Shown in pieces: positions 1 to 11,092 of a stretch of DNA of 64,000 bases. Origin of the DNA: Garcia nutans (taxonomy: Eukaryota > Streptophyta > Magnoliopsida > Malpighiales > Euphorbiaceae); assembly GCA_947685225.1 (NCBI GenBank), contig CANTUV010000035.1:7509501-7573500 (forward strand), given 5' to 3'. Position numbers and translations under genes: made by a program. How positions within the stretch are numbered: position 1 is the stretch's first letter; each line of letters opens with the position of its first letter. The notes beneath the pieces were generated by a model. That model was not told the DNA's origin, made no database searches, and saw only the letters and a program-made list of their open reading frames with translations.

Positions 1-1082
1 TTTTACCGAGTTTATAAATATATATATTTCATTGTTCATAATCTATTAAAAGCTTATAAAATACCATCAATTTAAATAAAAAAATTTTCAAACATGATAA
101 ATGACACTTAGAGCATTATAATACTAAGGCCCCGTTTAGTTACGGAAAACGTTTTCTGTTTTCCTTTTTTAATTGTTTTCCTTTCTCAATTTTGTCGGGA
201 AGGATCATTTGGCTTTCATATAAATGGCAATTCTAAAATGTGAATAGAATTTGATTCTAAACTTATTCGGATAACACTAAGAACTAGCTTCCATTATTAT
301 GTAATAAAAATTTCATGTACACTTGCTAATAAAACTGAACTATTTATTTATATTAATAAAAATGAATTAAACTAATGTATTCCTTAATTAAAAGCTAAGC
401 ATGCATTGTATGCACAAGAAGAAGCCAAAAATTTAAGGTGTCGCACAAAGCAATCTTCTTTGATTATTATTATTAGTGTTATTGTTTAATTTGTGGGGAA
501 ATGCTTTGATTAAATTTTATTTCAAAAGGATTATATGTATTAGGTTATTAATAGATACAATTTGGTAAGTTGGGAGCATCATTTCTGAGTACTGTTGATG
601 ATAACATTATACCATAAAAAATGGATTTGGAGATGATAAAAGTATACTAAACCCTAAATGGATAATATTAAAATGCCAAATTGGTCATAGTGTATCTTGG
701 TGATTGATTAATGTTATATTACCTAACATCTATAATTCAATAAATATATTCATCATTATAATATGCTTTGTTTCAAGACTATAATAATATATATAATAAT
801 GTTCGATATTTTTCCATAAAAGGGAAATACTATGATCTCTTCATCTTTCAAGGATTGGAAAAAAAAAAGACACTGTTCCTACCATGCCATATTGCATAAT
901 AGCATTCAAAATTAATTAGTTCCATAATTATGCATATTAGTGCTTTTAGATAAGAAATCTAGAATGAAATGTAATTAAATATATTTTAGTATAACATTTA
1001 TTTTAGAATGTATTTAAATATATTATTTTATATTTTATTTTATTATGGTTTATCAAATATATTTTTAGTGTGTATATATGCT
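1..1082. other. AT-rich non-coding DNA, probably MADS gene intron
   Basis: No exon is recognised on either strand. If the MADS gene whose first exon is at 4019-4200 is intact, this lies inside its long first intron. At 127-165 there is one end of a possible terminal-inverted-repeat element (a GGCCCCGTTTAG motif followed by GAAAACG), but no matching opposite end was found. Confidence 0.4.
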
Positions 1083-1923
1083 CAGGGCCCCTCCCAATTT
1101 TTTTTAATTTTATCTACTTATATATATATATATATATATATTATAATTTTAAAAATGGGCCCCTTTCATGAATAAACTCTTATATATAAACTTGGGACTA
1201 GTCTCAAATCTTAATCTAAATACATTAATTTGACCTAAAACTAAATATATGTTAGCCTAAAATTAAATTTTTATTTTATAAAAAAAGAAAAACTTATAGG
1301 ATAAATTTATTATTTTTAATTTTTTCACTCTACTACTATCTTACTCTTTGTATTTGTTGGCAATTTCATCACGTGAGTCTTTTTTGAAATTTTTTATTTT
1401 ATTTTTATTATCAACTTGATTTTCTTTATTTAAGGCTTGTCATTAATTTTATAATAACTATAATTTATATTTTTTTATAATTATTTAAAATTTTCTCTTT
1501 AGTTCTCAATCACTTGAAGTGAAACACTATTATCTATAATTTTTTTAAAAATTAAAGTTTATGAATAATTATATTTTAATTAATTTTTTTAATTATTGAT
1601 AAGAAATGTCACACTTTAATTTATATTTCTTTAAAGTTGTTAAAGTAAAAAGTAATTTTTATTATTATTTCATGAATTATAATTATTCATTGTTAATTAT
1701 TTATCAATTATTATTAGTGATTCTTTTCAAAAAAAGTTATTTAAAGAAAAATTAACTCACTGTTAATTGTTTACTAATTATTATTAGTAATTCTTTATCA
1801 ATTGTTATTATTAGCAATAAATATTGATTTTGTCAATTTTGTCATTTTTATTTTTTTAAAAATATTATAATCATTTGTCTAGCTGATTGGCCCCTTTAAT
1901 ATTCCATCCCGGCTCCATCCTTG
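1083..1923. mobile_element. hAT-superfamily non-autonomous element with 8-bp TSD
   Basis: The element starts CAGGGCCCC and ends CATCCTTG, giving the reverse-complement start CAAGGATGG. It is flanked by an exact 8-bp duplication, TATATGCT, at 1075-1082 and 1924-1931. Eight-bp duplications, CA/TG ends and the internal GGGGCC/GGCTCC motifs near both ends are typical of hAT-derived MITEs in plants. There is no transposase frame. The terminal repeats match poorly, so the copy is old or one end is rearranged. It lies in what is probably the first intron of the MADS gene. Confidence 0.75.
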
Positions 1924-1931
1924 TATATGCT

Positions 1932-4018
1932 ATTGTTATATCATTAAAACTTTTAGAATTAACTAAATGGAAAAATAATAAGGTGAAATTTTATGTTAGA
2001 TTTTGAATTGTGGCTAATAAAATAATAAACTATTAAATAATAATTTAATGATCAAATGTCTAAACTTATTGTATCATAGTAGTACTATAAGAGTCAAGAT
2101 GTGAATTATTCAAATTTAATATAAACCCTCAAGTTTTTTAAATACAAAAAGAAAATGGTAAAAAGAGATTAATATAAAGAAAATTTATGATTAATTTCAG
2201 TGTTTTGATTGTTGAGGAGTTAATATACGATAATTGCTGCTGTTATCATAATAAGGGATAAAATAGTGTATATATATGAAATTTTATTAGAATCCAGTGG
2301 TTATTTAGTGTGTTTTTTCAAATTATTCTTATTGAATCAATAATATTCTTTTTTCTAAAAGAGATTTGTATTTTTTTTATTCCTTTTTGATGTGATATGT
2401 TCATAGACATTATCATCTAAGCCCTTTTTACTTTTCAACATACATTGTACATGAAAAGCATAGTTGGCCATATAATTATATATGATTACATACAGTTATA
2501 AAACTTAATTTTTCACTATAAACCTAATGGGTTTACGAGCAAATCTTGGCTTTATATACCTAATTACTATATACCTTTGTAGCTCCTCTTTATCCTTCAG
2601 AATAATCTTTGTGATTAGGGATAAAATCCTGATCTCTATAGATCTTGTCACATAGAATGAAATTAATTATTAAGCTATCAATAAGATTGGATGAATAATC
2701 CTTGGCTTGAGGACGTTAACTTGTTCTTAAACTAGCTCTACTTAGAATTGAGCATTGCATTATATTCAACTTGACTTAATCTTTTCCACATATATTTAAC
2801 GAAGATATGATTTCCCTTCTATCATACTAATCTATATATACTTCATACTTCTATAGATATCATTTTTATAGATGGACGACTATAATATAATGATCCATAA
2901 ATCAATTTCCTTTTAATAAGATTGACCTTTTTTTTTGGTATAATTAATTTTTTTTTTGGAGTGGAGACGGCTAGGATCACAATGACGATAACACTCTTTC
3001 TACCGAGTTTTAACACAGCTGTATACTTAAAAAATTAAACTCGAGATCTTTAATTAAGCTAGAACAACTTTTACCAATTGATCTATACACTTGACGGTGA
3101 ATTAAACTCTTTTTTATTTTGAATGATACTCCAAATTTCTCACTCTCCTTTTGCTCCATAGTGAGTCATCTTTCTATTCCCCATCATTCATGCTAAATTC
3201 ACTTAGTCATCGGAGCCTCTTTTACTAGGAGTCCTTTTGATTCCCTCTTAACCCTTTAATATAATACTTCTTTTCCTAGTACAAAACAAATATATATTTT
3301 GGCTTTAAAAAAAGAAACTAAAAACTTCTCTAGAGAATAGCCTGATAAGAAGATAGACATTAGAATAGGATCCCTTGCAAGTACGAATTTTGCTGAAATT
3401 AGTCTAATCAAAAGATGGATTTCATTAGTCTGCTAATGGGTCAAGCATTTTATAATGTCATTAAATCTGCTATTAAATTTGTAATTCTTAATTTAATTAG
3501 ATTAAGAGTCATTAGTGATCATATGATATTGACAATTCTAAAATCATCAGTTTGTGGCGTCATAACAATCTATATATGCTTAAAGTACTGTAATTTAAAG
3601 CTAATTTCTTCTTTTATAATGTACATATATATCTTGTTTCTTTACTTAATTATTTGAGCCTCTTCATTATCTTTTTTCCTGTTCTCTCTTTTCATAAATT
3701 ATCTACCCTAATTATATTGTATTCAAATGTTCATAAATATTTTTTTAGCAATAGGATGCCAGTAAGATTTCAAATCTAAGTTTATTTTCAAAGAATATAT
3801 ATATGCATTTAATATTAGACTTATACCTTTCTATGTTTCATAAATTGTGTTGATCGGATCAGAAAAAGCTAAATCTCTGAACATGAACATTTTTTATATG
3901 CAGAAACATAATAAGTTGAAAATAACTTGCAAATAAAAAATATTATAAAAATTACAGATTTCTAAATAAAAATAAATAATCAAGATAGAAAATAATATCA
4001 TAAATTAAAATGAAAAAC
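1932..4018. other. AT-rich DNA, probably MADS gene intron 1
   Basis: This stretch directly follows the splice donor of the MADS first exon on the minus strand. I searched for a K-box exon on the minus strand and recognised none. Small frames such as 3415-3657 on the plus strand look random in composition and resemble no known family. Confidence 0.45.
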
Positions 4019-4200
4019 CTGGTGTTTGCAAATTCATAGAGCTTGCCAGAGCTAGAGAAGATGACAAGACCAACTTCTGCATCACAAAGAATTGCTAATT
4101 CTTTTGCCTTTTTAATCAATCCCTTTCTTCGTTTCGAAAAGGTAACTTGCCTGCTTGTTGAATTATCAATTCTTCGAATCACAATCTTCCCTCTTCCCAT
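4019..4200 (-). CDS. MIKC MADS-box transcription factor, exon 1 (AGL17/ANR1-like)
   Basis: Exon 1 runs from the ATG at 4200 to a splice donor after CACCAG (GT at 4018-4017). It is 182 nt long, the standard size of the first exon in MIKC genes. It encodes the whole MADS domain: an MGRGKIVIRRIDNSTSRQVT start, then the FSKRR, LIKKAKEL, LCDAEV and FSSSGKLYEFANT segments. The residue pattern, notably KIVIRRIDNSTSRQVTFSKRRKG with KELAILCDAEVGL, fits the AGL17/ANR1/AGL21 clade best. This is a nuclear DNA-binding factor expected to bind CArG boxes. A GA-rich leader (CT repeat on the plus strand, 4200-4218) sits directly upstream. No K-box or C-terminal exon was found between position 1 and 4018, so the rest is either beyond the left edge across a long first intron or lost. 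The clade call is inferred from the MADS domain only. Confidence 0.85.
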
Positions 4201-6240
4201 CCTCTCTCTCTCTCTCTATATTTATATATATCTTCAGCAGTTCATTAAAATTTTTAGGGTTTTCTGCAACAGAAATACAAGAAAATTAGTCAATAGAAAG
4301 CTTAATTAATGAATGATAAATCAGCAGAGAAGCTTAATTAATACTTGGATAAGACAAAAAAAAAAAAGGAAAAAAATATCTGAAGAGAAGCTTACTGGGT
4401 TTAATTAAGCCAAAGGAAGGGTTTCTTTAAGTTATGATGAGAAAGAAAGTAGTCCTTTATAAGCAAAAGTTTCTTTTTATTTGAGACTGAAACTGTTTAG
4501 AATTGGAATATTACAATATTAACGCTATTCAACTATATATTTAGATAAAAAAATAAATAAAACAAAAAAAAATAATAACATTTTTTAGTATTATAATACG
4601 AGAAATTAAACATAAATTTATTTAGGAGTATATTTACTGTCAGACTATATTTTAGCGTATATAAAAAAATAATAATCATAGATTTAATTAATATAAATTT
4701 TTATTGGGGCTGCTAGCCGTATAAATTAGTGACACATGGGAAAGTTAATTAGATTTTGAACATTATTGTTAAATGTTAATAAGGCATTCACTGCAATTTT
4801 ATATTAGGTTATTATATTATTATTATATAACATACCCCAAGGATTAGTTAATCTAATTATGGTTTATGTATTAAGGCTAATTAACTTTAAATAAGCATCT
4901 ATTTTATGGTGTGAAATCAATCAAATCATTTAGTATATATTAATTCTTTTTATATTATATTATATTATTTAGAATATGTGGTGTAATATAGTAATGAGGA
5001 GGACTTTGACACTAACCTTTATCCATTTTTAACCCTATATTTATTAATGAAATATTATGAAGACTATTTGTATCTTATGCTAGAGAAAAAGGTTTTTATT
5101 ATAAATATAAGGATTTCATTTTTTATGATTAATTATATATAAATACCATATAAATTAAAATATCAACAAATAAAATGTAATAAAAATTCTTATAATTCTA
5201 CAAATAAAGTCTACTAGCCATTAATTTAAAAAATAAACATTTTAATTTTAAAATAGTCAAAACTAAAATCTTAAGATATAATAATTTATCTAAGAAATAA
5301 TTTCAATAAAAAGTTTATTAAAAAACTAAGAGAAAAATAATAGAAAAAGCGCATATTTCATTGGTAGTCCACGAAATAATGAATGGGTAATTAATCCATG
5401 AAAATATATTCACATGAATTTTTTTTCAAGAAATTATAGTCTTTTTTTTTAAAATGATAGATTGAGAATGATTTAGAGTTTTGGAATAGAAGAAGCGGGT
5501 AGCTTAGAAGGGATAGAAAATTAGAAATATTTATGGTGTTTTTTTTTGAAATTTTATGGTGTTGGAAAGAGAAAATTGGACAATATCTTGCATTTCCTAT
5601 GTATCAAATTAAGAGTAATCGGTAGACATATACTAAGCGTACCAATCTAAATGGATCTCATTAATTTCTCAATTCTCAAGTGGATTTGCTGCAAAGAATT
5701 TGGAATTATCAAGCAAACTTTATGTTAGAATTAGAGAAATTAAATAGGGAATTGGAATTGTTGCTCTTGAAGTTTCCAAATTTGGTGAAAAAAAAAAAAA
5801 ATACACAGCTCATATATTCTCTCCTACTTCTATCACATTTCTCACTGGGTAGTTTTATTTCACTCATTAATAGCAAAATATATATGTCGTTTAAGTTTTT
5901 GATAAATAATTAAAAAATATTTAATTCTATAACTTTAAAATGAAAATATAAAATATTTATTTTTATTTATATATGAAAAAATAAAAAATAAAACATTTAA
6001 TGGAGAAATAAATGAATGTAGAATTGAAAAAAAATAATTACCTTTTCGAAATTCTGAAATCAAATATGTTTGGAAAAAAATATTTTTGGAACCAAAAAAG
6101 TAATTTTTTTTTTTATTTTTAAAAGTTAAATTACTCAATTAAGATTACCTAATATATTTTTTTTTCTAAAAAATTACCTAACATCTAATTCATTAAGTAC
6201 TCAAGGACTTAATACGATAATAATATAGATAAATGTATAT
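4201..6240. other. Intergenic DNA, includes MADS gene promoter side
   Basis: This is the upstream side of the minus-strand MADS exon. The first 20 bases are a CT (GA on the minus strand) repeat typical of a 5' UTR. The rest is AT-rich without a recognised gene. The short frames at 5680 and 5935 have no family resemblance. Confidence 0.4.
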
Positions 6241-6243
6241 TTC

Positions 6244-6926
6244 GAGGGTGTTTCTCAAAACTTAAAAGCTGGTCAAAACTGATTATAAGCAGTTTTTAGA
6301 TTATAAGTTGTTTATTTAAGTGTTTCTGAAAACTTAAATAGTAGATTATAATCTAATTTTAATCAGTTTTTTAAAAGTTGAGTTTTGCTACTTTGTTTTA
6401 AGCACTTATTTTTTAAGCAGTTTTGACCAAGTAAAAGACCATACTATCCCTACCTAATATTTAATATTTCAAATTTGCCAACTCTATACACTTTAGTTCC
6501 CATCAAAATTCTTTTACCTTTATTCTTCTCTCTTAAAAATATTTTTAGGATTCTAATTAATTTGATAATATTTACATGTTAGTTTTTTATTTGTATAATT
6601 TATTGATAACACCAATATTATTATTATTATTAAATAAATTTTATTATTATTATTATTATTGCAAAATAAATTTTAAATTGACATTTAAAAAATTATTTTT
6701 ATACAATAAATAAACTCAGGGACAGTTTGGTCATTTTGACAGTTTCTGCAATTAAAAACTGATTATAAGCTGATTTTATAGAAACACTTAACTATTATAA
6801 ACTGATTATCAGCTGATTATTAACTAATTTACAGAAACGCTTAACTGCTTATTTTTAATCTGATTATAATCTAAAAATCACTTATTCACAATAAGCTGAA
6901 AAGTTCCAATTTTGAGAAACACCCTC
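6244..6926. mobile_element. Harbinger/Tourist-like MITE with perfect 17-bp TIRs
   Basis: The 683-bp element is bounded by a perfect 17-bp terminal inverted repeat: GAGGGTGTTTCTCAAAA at 6244-6260 and its reverse complement at 6910-6926. A 3-bp direct repeat, TTC, flanks it at 6241-6243 and 6927-6929. Internally it carries repeated and inverted copies of AAACTGATTATAAGC near both ends. The GGGTGTTT-like terminus and 3-bp duplication point to PIF/Harbinger, although the usual target is TTA/TAA rather than TTC. It has no coding capacity. Confidence 0.8.
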
Positions 6927-6929
6927 TTC

Positions 6930-7920
6930 AACTGAGATTATGATTCTAAATTTGATTACCTTGCCTCTATTGTAAACTTGATTAATTATTTAAAAAAAAT
7001 AATTAGACATAAAATTTTTAGGAGGACGTGTAAGAGCAAAATTGACTGACACACGTGGACGAGTAAAATGGCCATCCGCCAATCGAGGGGTTTTTTAGTT
7101 GGCACGCCAATACCAAATCTTAGCCAATGGCAAGCAATCCGTACGCTTTCTTTACACAAGCCCTATGGTCTTGCCTAATCTAGTAATTTGCTTTCCTTTG
7201 AAATTCCAAAAAGAGTAATTCAACTCGGCAAAATATGCTTATATTTTGCTCTAAATAGTCATCTTTGTTTTGGCATCCCTTCAAATATATTAGTTAATTT
7301 TTTTTAAAAAAATCCTTAAAATAACTAATAAATTTGTAATTAACTAATATTAGATATCTCTAACATTACAAAATTTTAACTAATAGGTCTTTGTAGTTGA
7401 ATAAAACTTAGATTCTCTATTATTATACAATCTCGAATTTAATTCTCAATCAAAGCTCCATATATATAATTTAAAACTATTCATATGTATATTTCTATTT
7501 TGATTAACTTTTAATCATTTTGATTTTATTATTTATCTCTAAATCTACAATAGAGGATGAAATTATGAATTTTGCTTCATGTTTTAAGACGAAAATTCAA
7601 ATAAATTCTCATTTTAAAATATCTTAATATTTTGGCAAATTCAAAATTGATAGCTTACTTTAGTGACAAGGTGAGATTAAGTTAGCAATAGACGTTGGAA
7701 TATAAACCTAGCCAATGTTAAATTTGTTTGGAGAAATCACCCAATGGATGAGCGAGATAAATTTTTGAACTTTTCAAAATTTTGCTCTATTATTAAGTAA
7801 AACTTATTAGCAATAAACTAATTTGAGTGCAAAATATATAAACAAATTCAAAATTTTTAATATAACTTACATTTTTTATTTCATCGCAAATTTTATCGCC
7901 AAAAATTTAATATTTATTTT
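6930..7920. other. Intergenic AT-rich DNA
   Basis: No gene is recognised. The segment around 7021-7200 is less AT-rich and reads like ordinary plant intergenic sequence. Confidence 0.35.
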
Positions 7921-8095
7921 TAACTTTTTTTCTTCTATTTTTTCTTCTTCTTTCTCTCTTTATTCTCTTTCTCCTTATTCTTTCTTCCTTCTTCCTTTTT
8001 TTTCTTTCTTTGTTCTTTTTTTTCCTTCTTTCTCCTCTCTTTTTTTTTTTTCTTATTCATCTTCCTCCTCTTTCTCTTTTCTCCTCTTGTATTTG
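7921..8095. repeat. Polypyrimidine (CT-rich) tract
   Basis: About 175 bases are almost purely T and C on the plus strand (TTCTTC, CTTTCTC, TTTTCCTT blocks). The open frame across it (Ser/Phe/Leu only) is a by-product of composition, not a gene. Such tracts can form triplex structures, but there is no direct evidence of function here. Confidence 0.8.
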
Positions 8096-8099
8096 GATT

Positions 8100-9060
8100 A
8101 AAAGTATGTATTTTTTTGCTTATTTATTTATTTATTTATATTTTTATAATTAGTAATAATTTTTAGAATACATATTATATTTTATTGAATAAATAATATT
8201 TAGAAAAAAATTTTAAAAATTATTTGTTAGAATAATTTTTAGAAATTATTAGGTTAATAATTTATTTTTAGATTAAATAAATTATTGAGTGAATAAATAA
8301 TTTTATTTTTAGATTGAATTAATTATGTTGATTGAATAAATAATTTTTAGAATAAATTTTTTGATATATGTTTTAGAGAAATTTTAAAATAAATATTTTT
8401 TATAAATTATTTAGTGAAATAATTTATTTTTATATTTAATATTATATTTATTATAATAATAATTTTCAGAATAAATAAATTATTTGATTTAATAGTTATT
8501 TTATTGATTAAATAATTTTTAGAATAAATTATTTCTTAGGGAAATTAGTTTAAAAAATATTTTTTGAAATTATTTGATAAATAATTTAATTTTTATGCAA
8601 ATAAATAATTTATTATAATAAATTATTTAATATAATAAATTATTTAATATAATAAATAATTTTTGAGAATAAATTATTTTATAAATTAAAAATAAAATAA
8701 ATTATTATTAACAAAATAAAATAATTTTTTTAGAAAATATAAAATAAATTATTTTATTTTTAAAAAAATAATTTATTTTTTTAAAATAAATTAATAATTT
8801 GGTGATAAAATTTTCGTTGCTAAATTTATCTTCACTAAAAGATCACAAGATTAAATAGAGATGAGATATATATATTTAGCGAGAAAAAAATTTATCACTA
8901 AATACTGACTGAATCAAAATTTTATCGTTAATTTTTCAGCAATAATGTGAATAGTGATAAATATTATCTGTCATTAAATTCATTATTAATAACTATTAAC
9001 GATAAATTTTTAAAAATTAGTGCCAAATTTATCCATTGCTATTTTTTTTTGTTGCCGTGT
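8100..9060. repeat. Low-complexity AT repeats, possible CACTA-type remnant
   Basis: 8100-8800 is built from degenerate copies of an AATAAATTATTT / TTTTTAGAATAAA motif in both orientations. It is flanked on both sides (7860-7900 and 8805-9060) by phrases such as TTTATCGCCAAAAATT, TTCGTTGCTAAATTTA and TTTAGCGAGAAAAAAATTT. These resemble the sub-terminal GCGACGAAATTT repeats of CACTA transposons. No CACTA terminus was found, so the superfamily call is weak. Confidence 0.3.
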
Positions 9061-11092
9061 TATTCGATCACCCAAAAAAGCTATTCTATTCTTATCCCAC
9101 TAGCAAATAGATATATGAAGACAATATTAATTCTTAAAAAATTTAATTTCCTAAAAAAACTTTGAGCCATGTTATTTTTGCTATGGGTATTGAAAAAGGA
9201 AAGACCCAAACTATTAATTTAAAATTTGTCCACTACTAATGAATTTCATTCACCGATACAAAAAATAAAAAAGTCCTTTAAAACAAAACCACTTTATATA
9301 ATTATAAATAAATCAAGAAATAAGATCAAATTTTTTATAAAAGTTAAAATTAATTAAAATGATATAAATACAATTGTATAATAATTAGACTACCATTAAC
9401 ATTCCATGTTATTTATTTGGATACAAGTAATGAAATTAGACCTAGCTAAAAGATGAAGAACGGTACAACATTGTTTTATTTATTTTAAAAGGAGTTTACA
9501 GAGGAGTTGGTGGCGGTCTCTAGATACGATTTGCTATTGGCTGATCGGGCCATGTGAAGGTGACCAATGAGATTCGATCTTAGCAGAAAACCTTGGATTA
9601 AGGAACCCTAATCTCAATATATCAATTAATTAAGCAGTTTCTATGCCTCCTGCTCCGAGCTTGGCCAGGTGTCAATCATCAACAAATCATATTATGAACA
9701 AACTTCAAGAAAATGAAGGGTGTAGTTATCCAATATTTTTCATTAAGATTATAATATTTAAATAATCATCCCAACAATTGAAAAAGTTACTTTAATCACT
9801 CAACCCACCTTTGAAAATCACTTCTTTTTAGTTGTGGGATGTTATGACAATTAATAATTAATTTATTAATGCCATAAGCACATGAACTTTATCATCATGA
9901 CTACCGATTTTCTCCAACCCAAGAAATTATTTATTTATTTTATTGGAAAGACCCTTTTAATGGGCAAAGCCCACTTGATCATGTTATGAACACAGATTAT
10001 GTATCCTTACCCTTCTTTTACGTAATTAAATATAATTTTGATGAAATCTTTTGGATTTATTTGGTTTAATTGAATGCATATATTCCTAAATTCTTAGCAT
10101 TTTGTGTACTTATAACTTATTTCTTGTTGTTAGGGTTTGTCTCCTCTCACTTCCCTTTATTCTCAAGATATAATTATTATATATATATAATTTTTTTTCT
10201 TTTACATGGTATACAGTACTAGTAAATTAGTAGTCAGTCATGGGAGGAATTAATAAGCGGTATAGCACTATACTGGACAATGCAATATATAACTCACCTA
10301 GAATAATTTCTTAATCTTGAATTTTATTTTATCAAATCATTTTAAATTATAAATAAATTGTATTTTGTACTTCTTTTTATGTAAAAAAGAAAATGAGTTA
10401 GATATCTAATTAGTACAATTTTATGAAATTTGATTTAATTAAGTCAAGTTATTTTTAATTATTTTATTGAAAATAAATTTTATATTTTATTATTTTATAT
10501 ATTATATGCTTTATATTTGTTTTATTAATTTATTTTGTGTCAAAGAACATATTTTATATTATTGTATAACATTTCGGCTAGCCTATAGCCAGATTAATGA
10601 ATTACAGAAAAATAAGTTTTAATGGATTTGAGTGAAATTTTATATAAATTTGAGTGTTTTGTAGATTGAGTTAAATAAGTCAAATTAAAGTTATATATAC
10701 GTATGATTCAAATTAAAATTTACCATCCCTAATTATGATATAGTAATTCAATAATCCAATATTTATATATAGAATGTTAAAAATTTAAATCTTTATAATT
10801 TTCTATTGAGTAAATGAATTAGCAGTGTGGTGTCACTGTTGAAAAAGACTGTTGAATCGCTTATCTGTCGAACAACCTGTGGGATATATATTACGCAATT
10901 ATAAATGCATGCATGCGTTTATGATTGTGTAAGAGGAGAGGCCCATTGTGGATTTTGATGATTAATTTGTTCTTCAATGCATAAACTACGTACATATCTT
11001 AATTAACTGGTATTTGTACATATAAATTATACATTAATAGTATTGTATGCATAGAGAAACCTCATAATCATAAATATTGTGAGAGGAAAAAA
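9061..11092. other. Intergenic DNA downstream of the lyase gene
   Basis: Mostly AT-rich without coding signal. A short GC-richer island at 9490-9680 (GGAGTTGGTGGCGGTCTC; GGGCCATGTGAAGGTGACC) has no recognised identity. The 3' UTR of the minus-strand lyase gene should begin just below 11093; no canonical AATAAA was spotted on that strand in the first 100 bases. Confidence 0.35.

Noticed and set aside
127..190. GGCCCCGTTTAGTTACGGAAAACG, a typical MITE terminus
   Set aside because: No matching inverted end was found in the window, so an element could not be delimited.
3415..3657. 80-codon plus-strand frame
   Set aside because: Composition is that of random AT-rich DNA (Ile/Leu/Tyr rich), there is no family resemblance, and it lies inside the probable MADS intron.
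7823..8101. 92-codon frame rich in Ser and Phe
   Set aside because: It is created entirely by the polypyrimidine tract.
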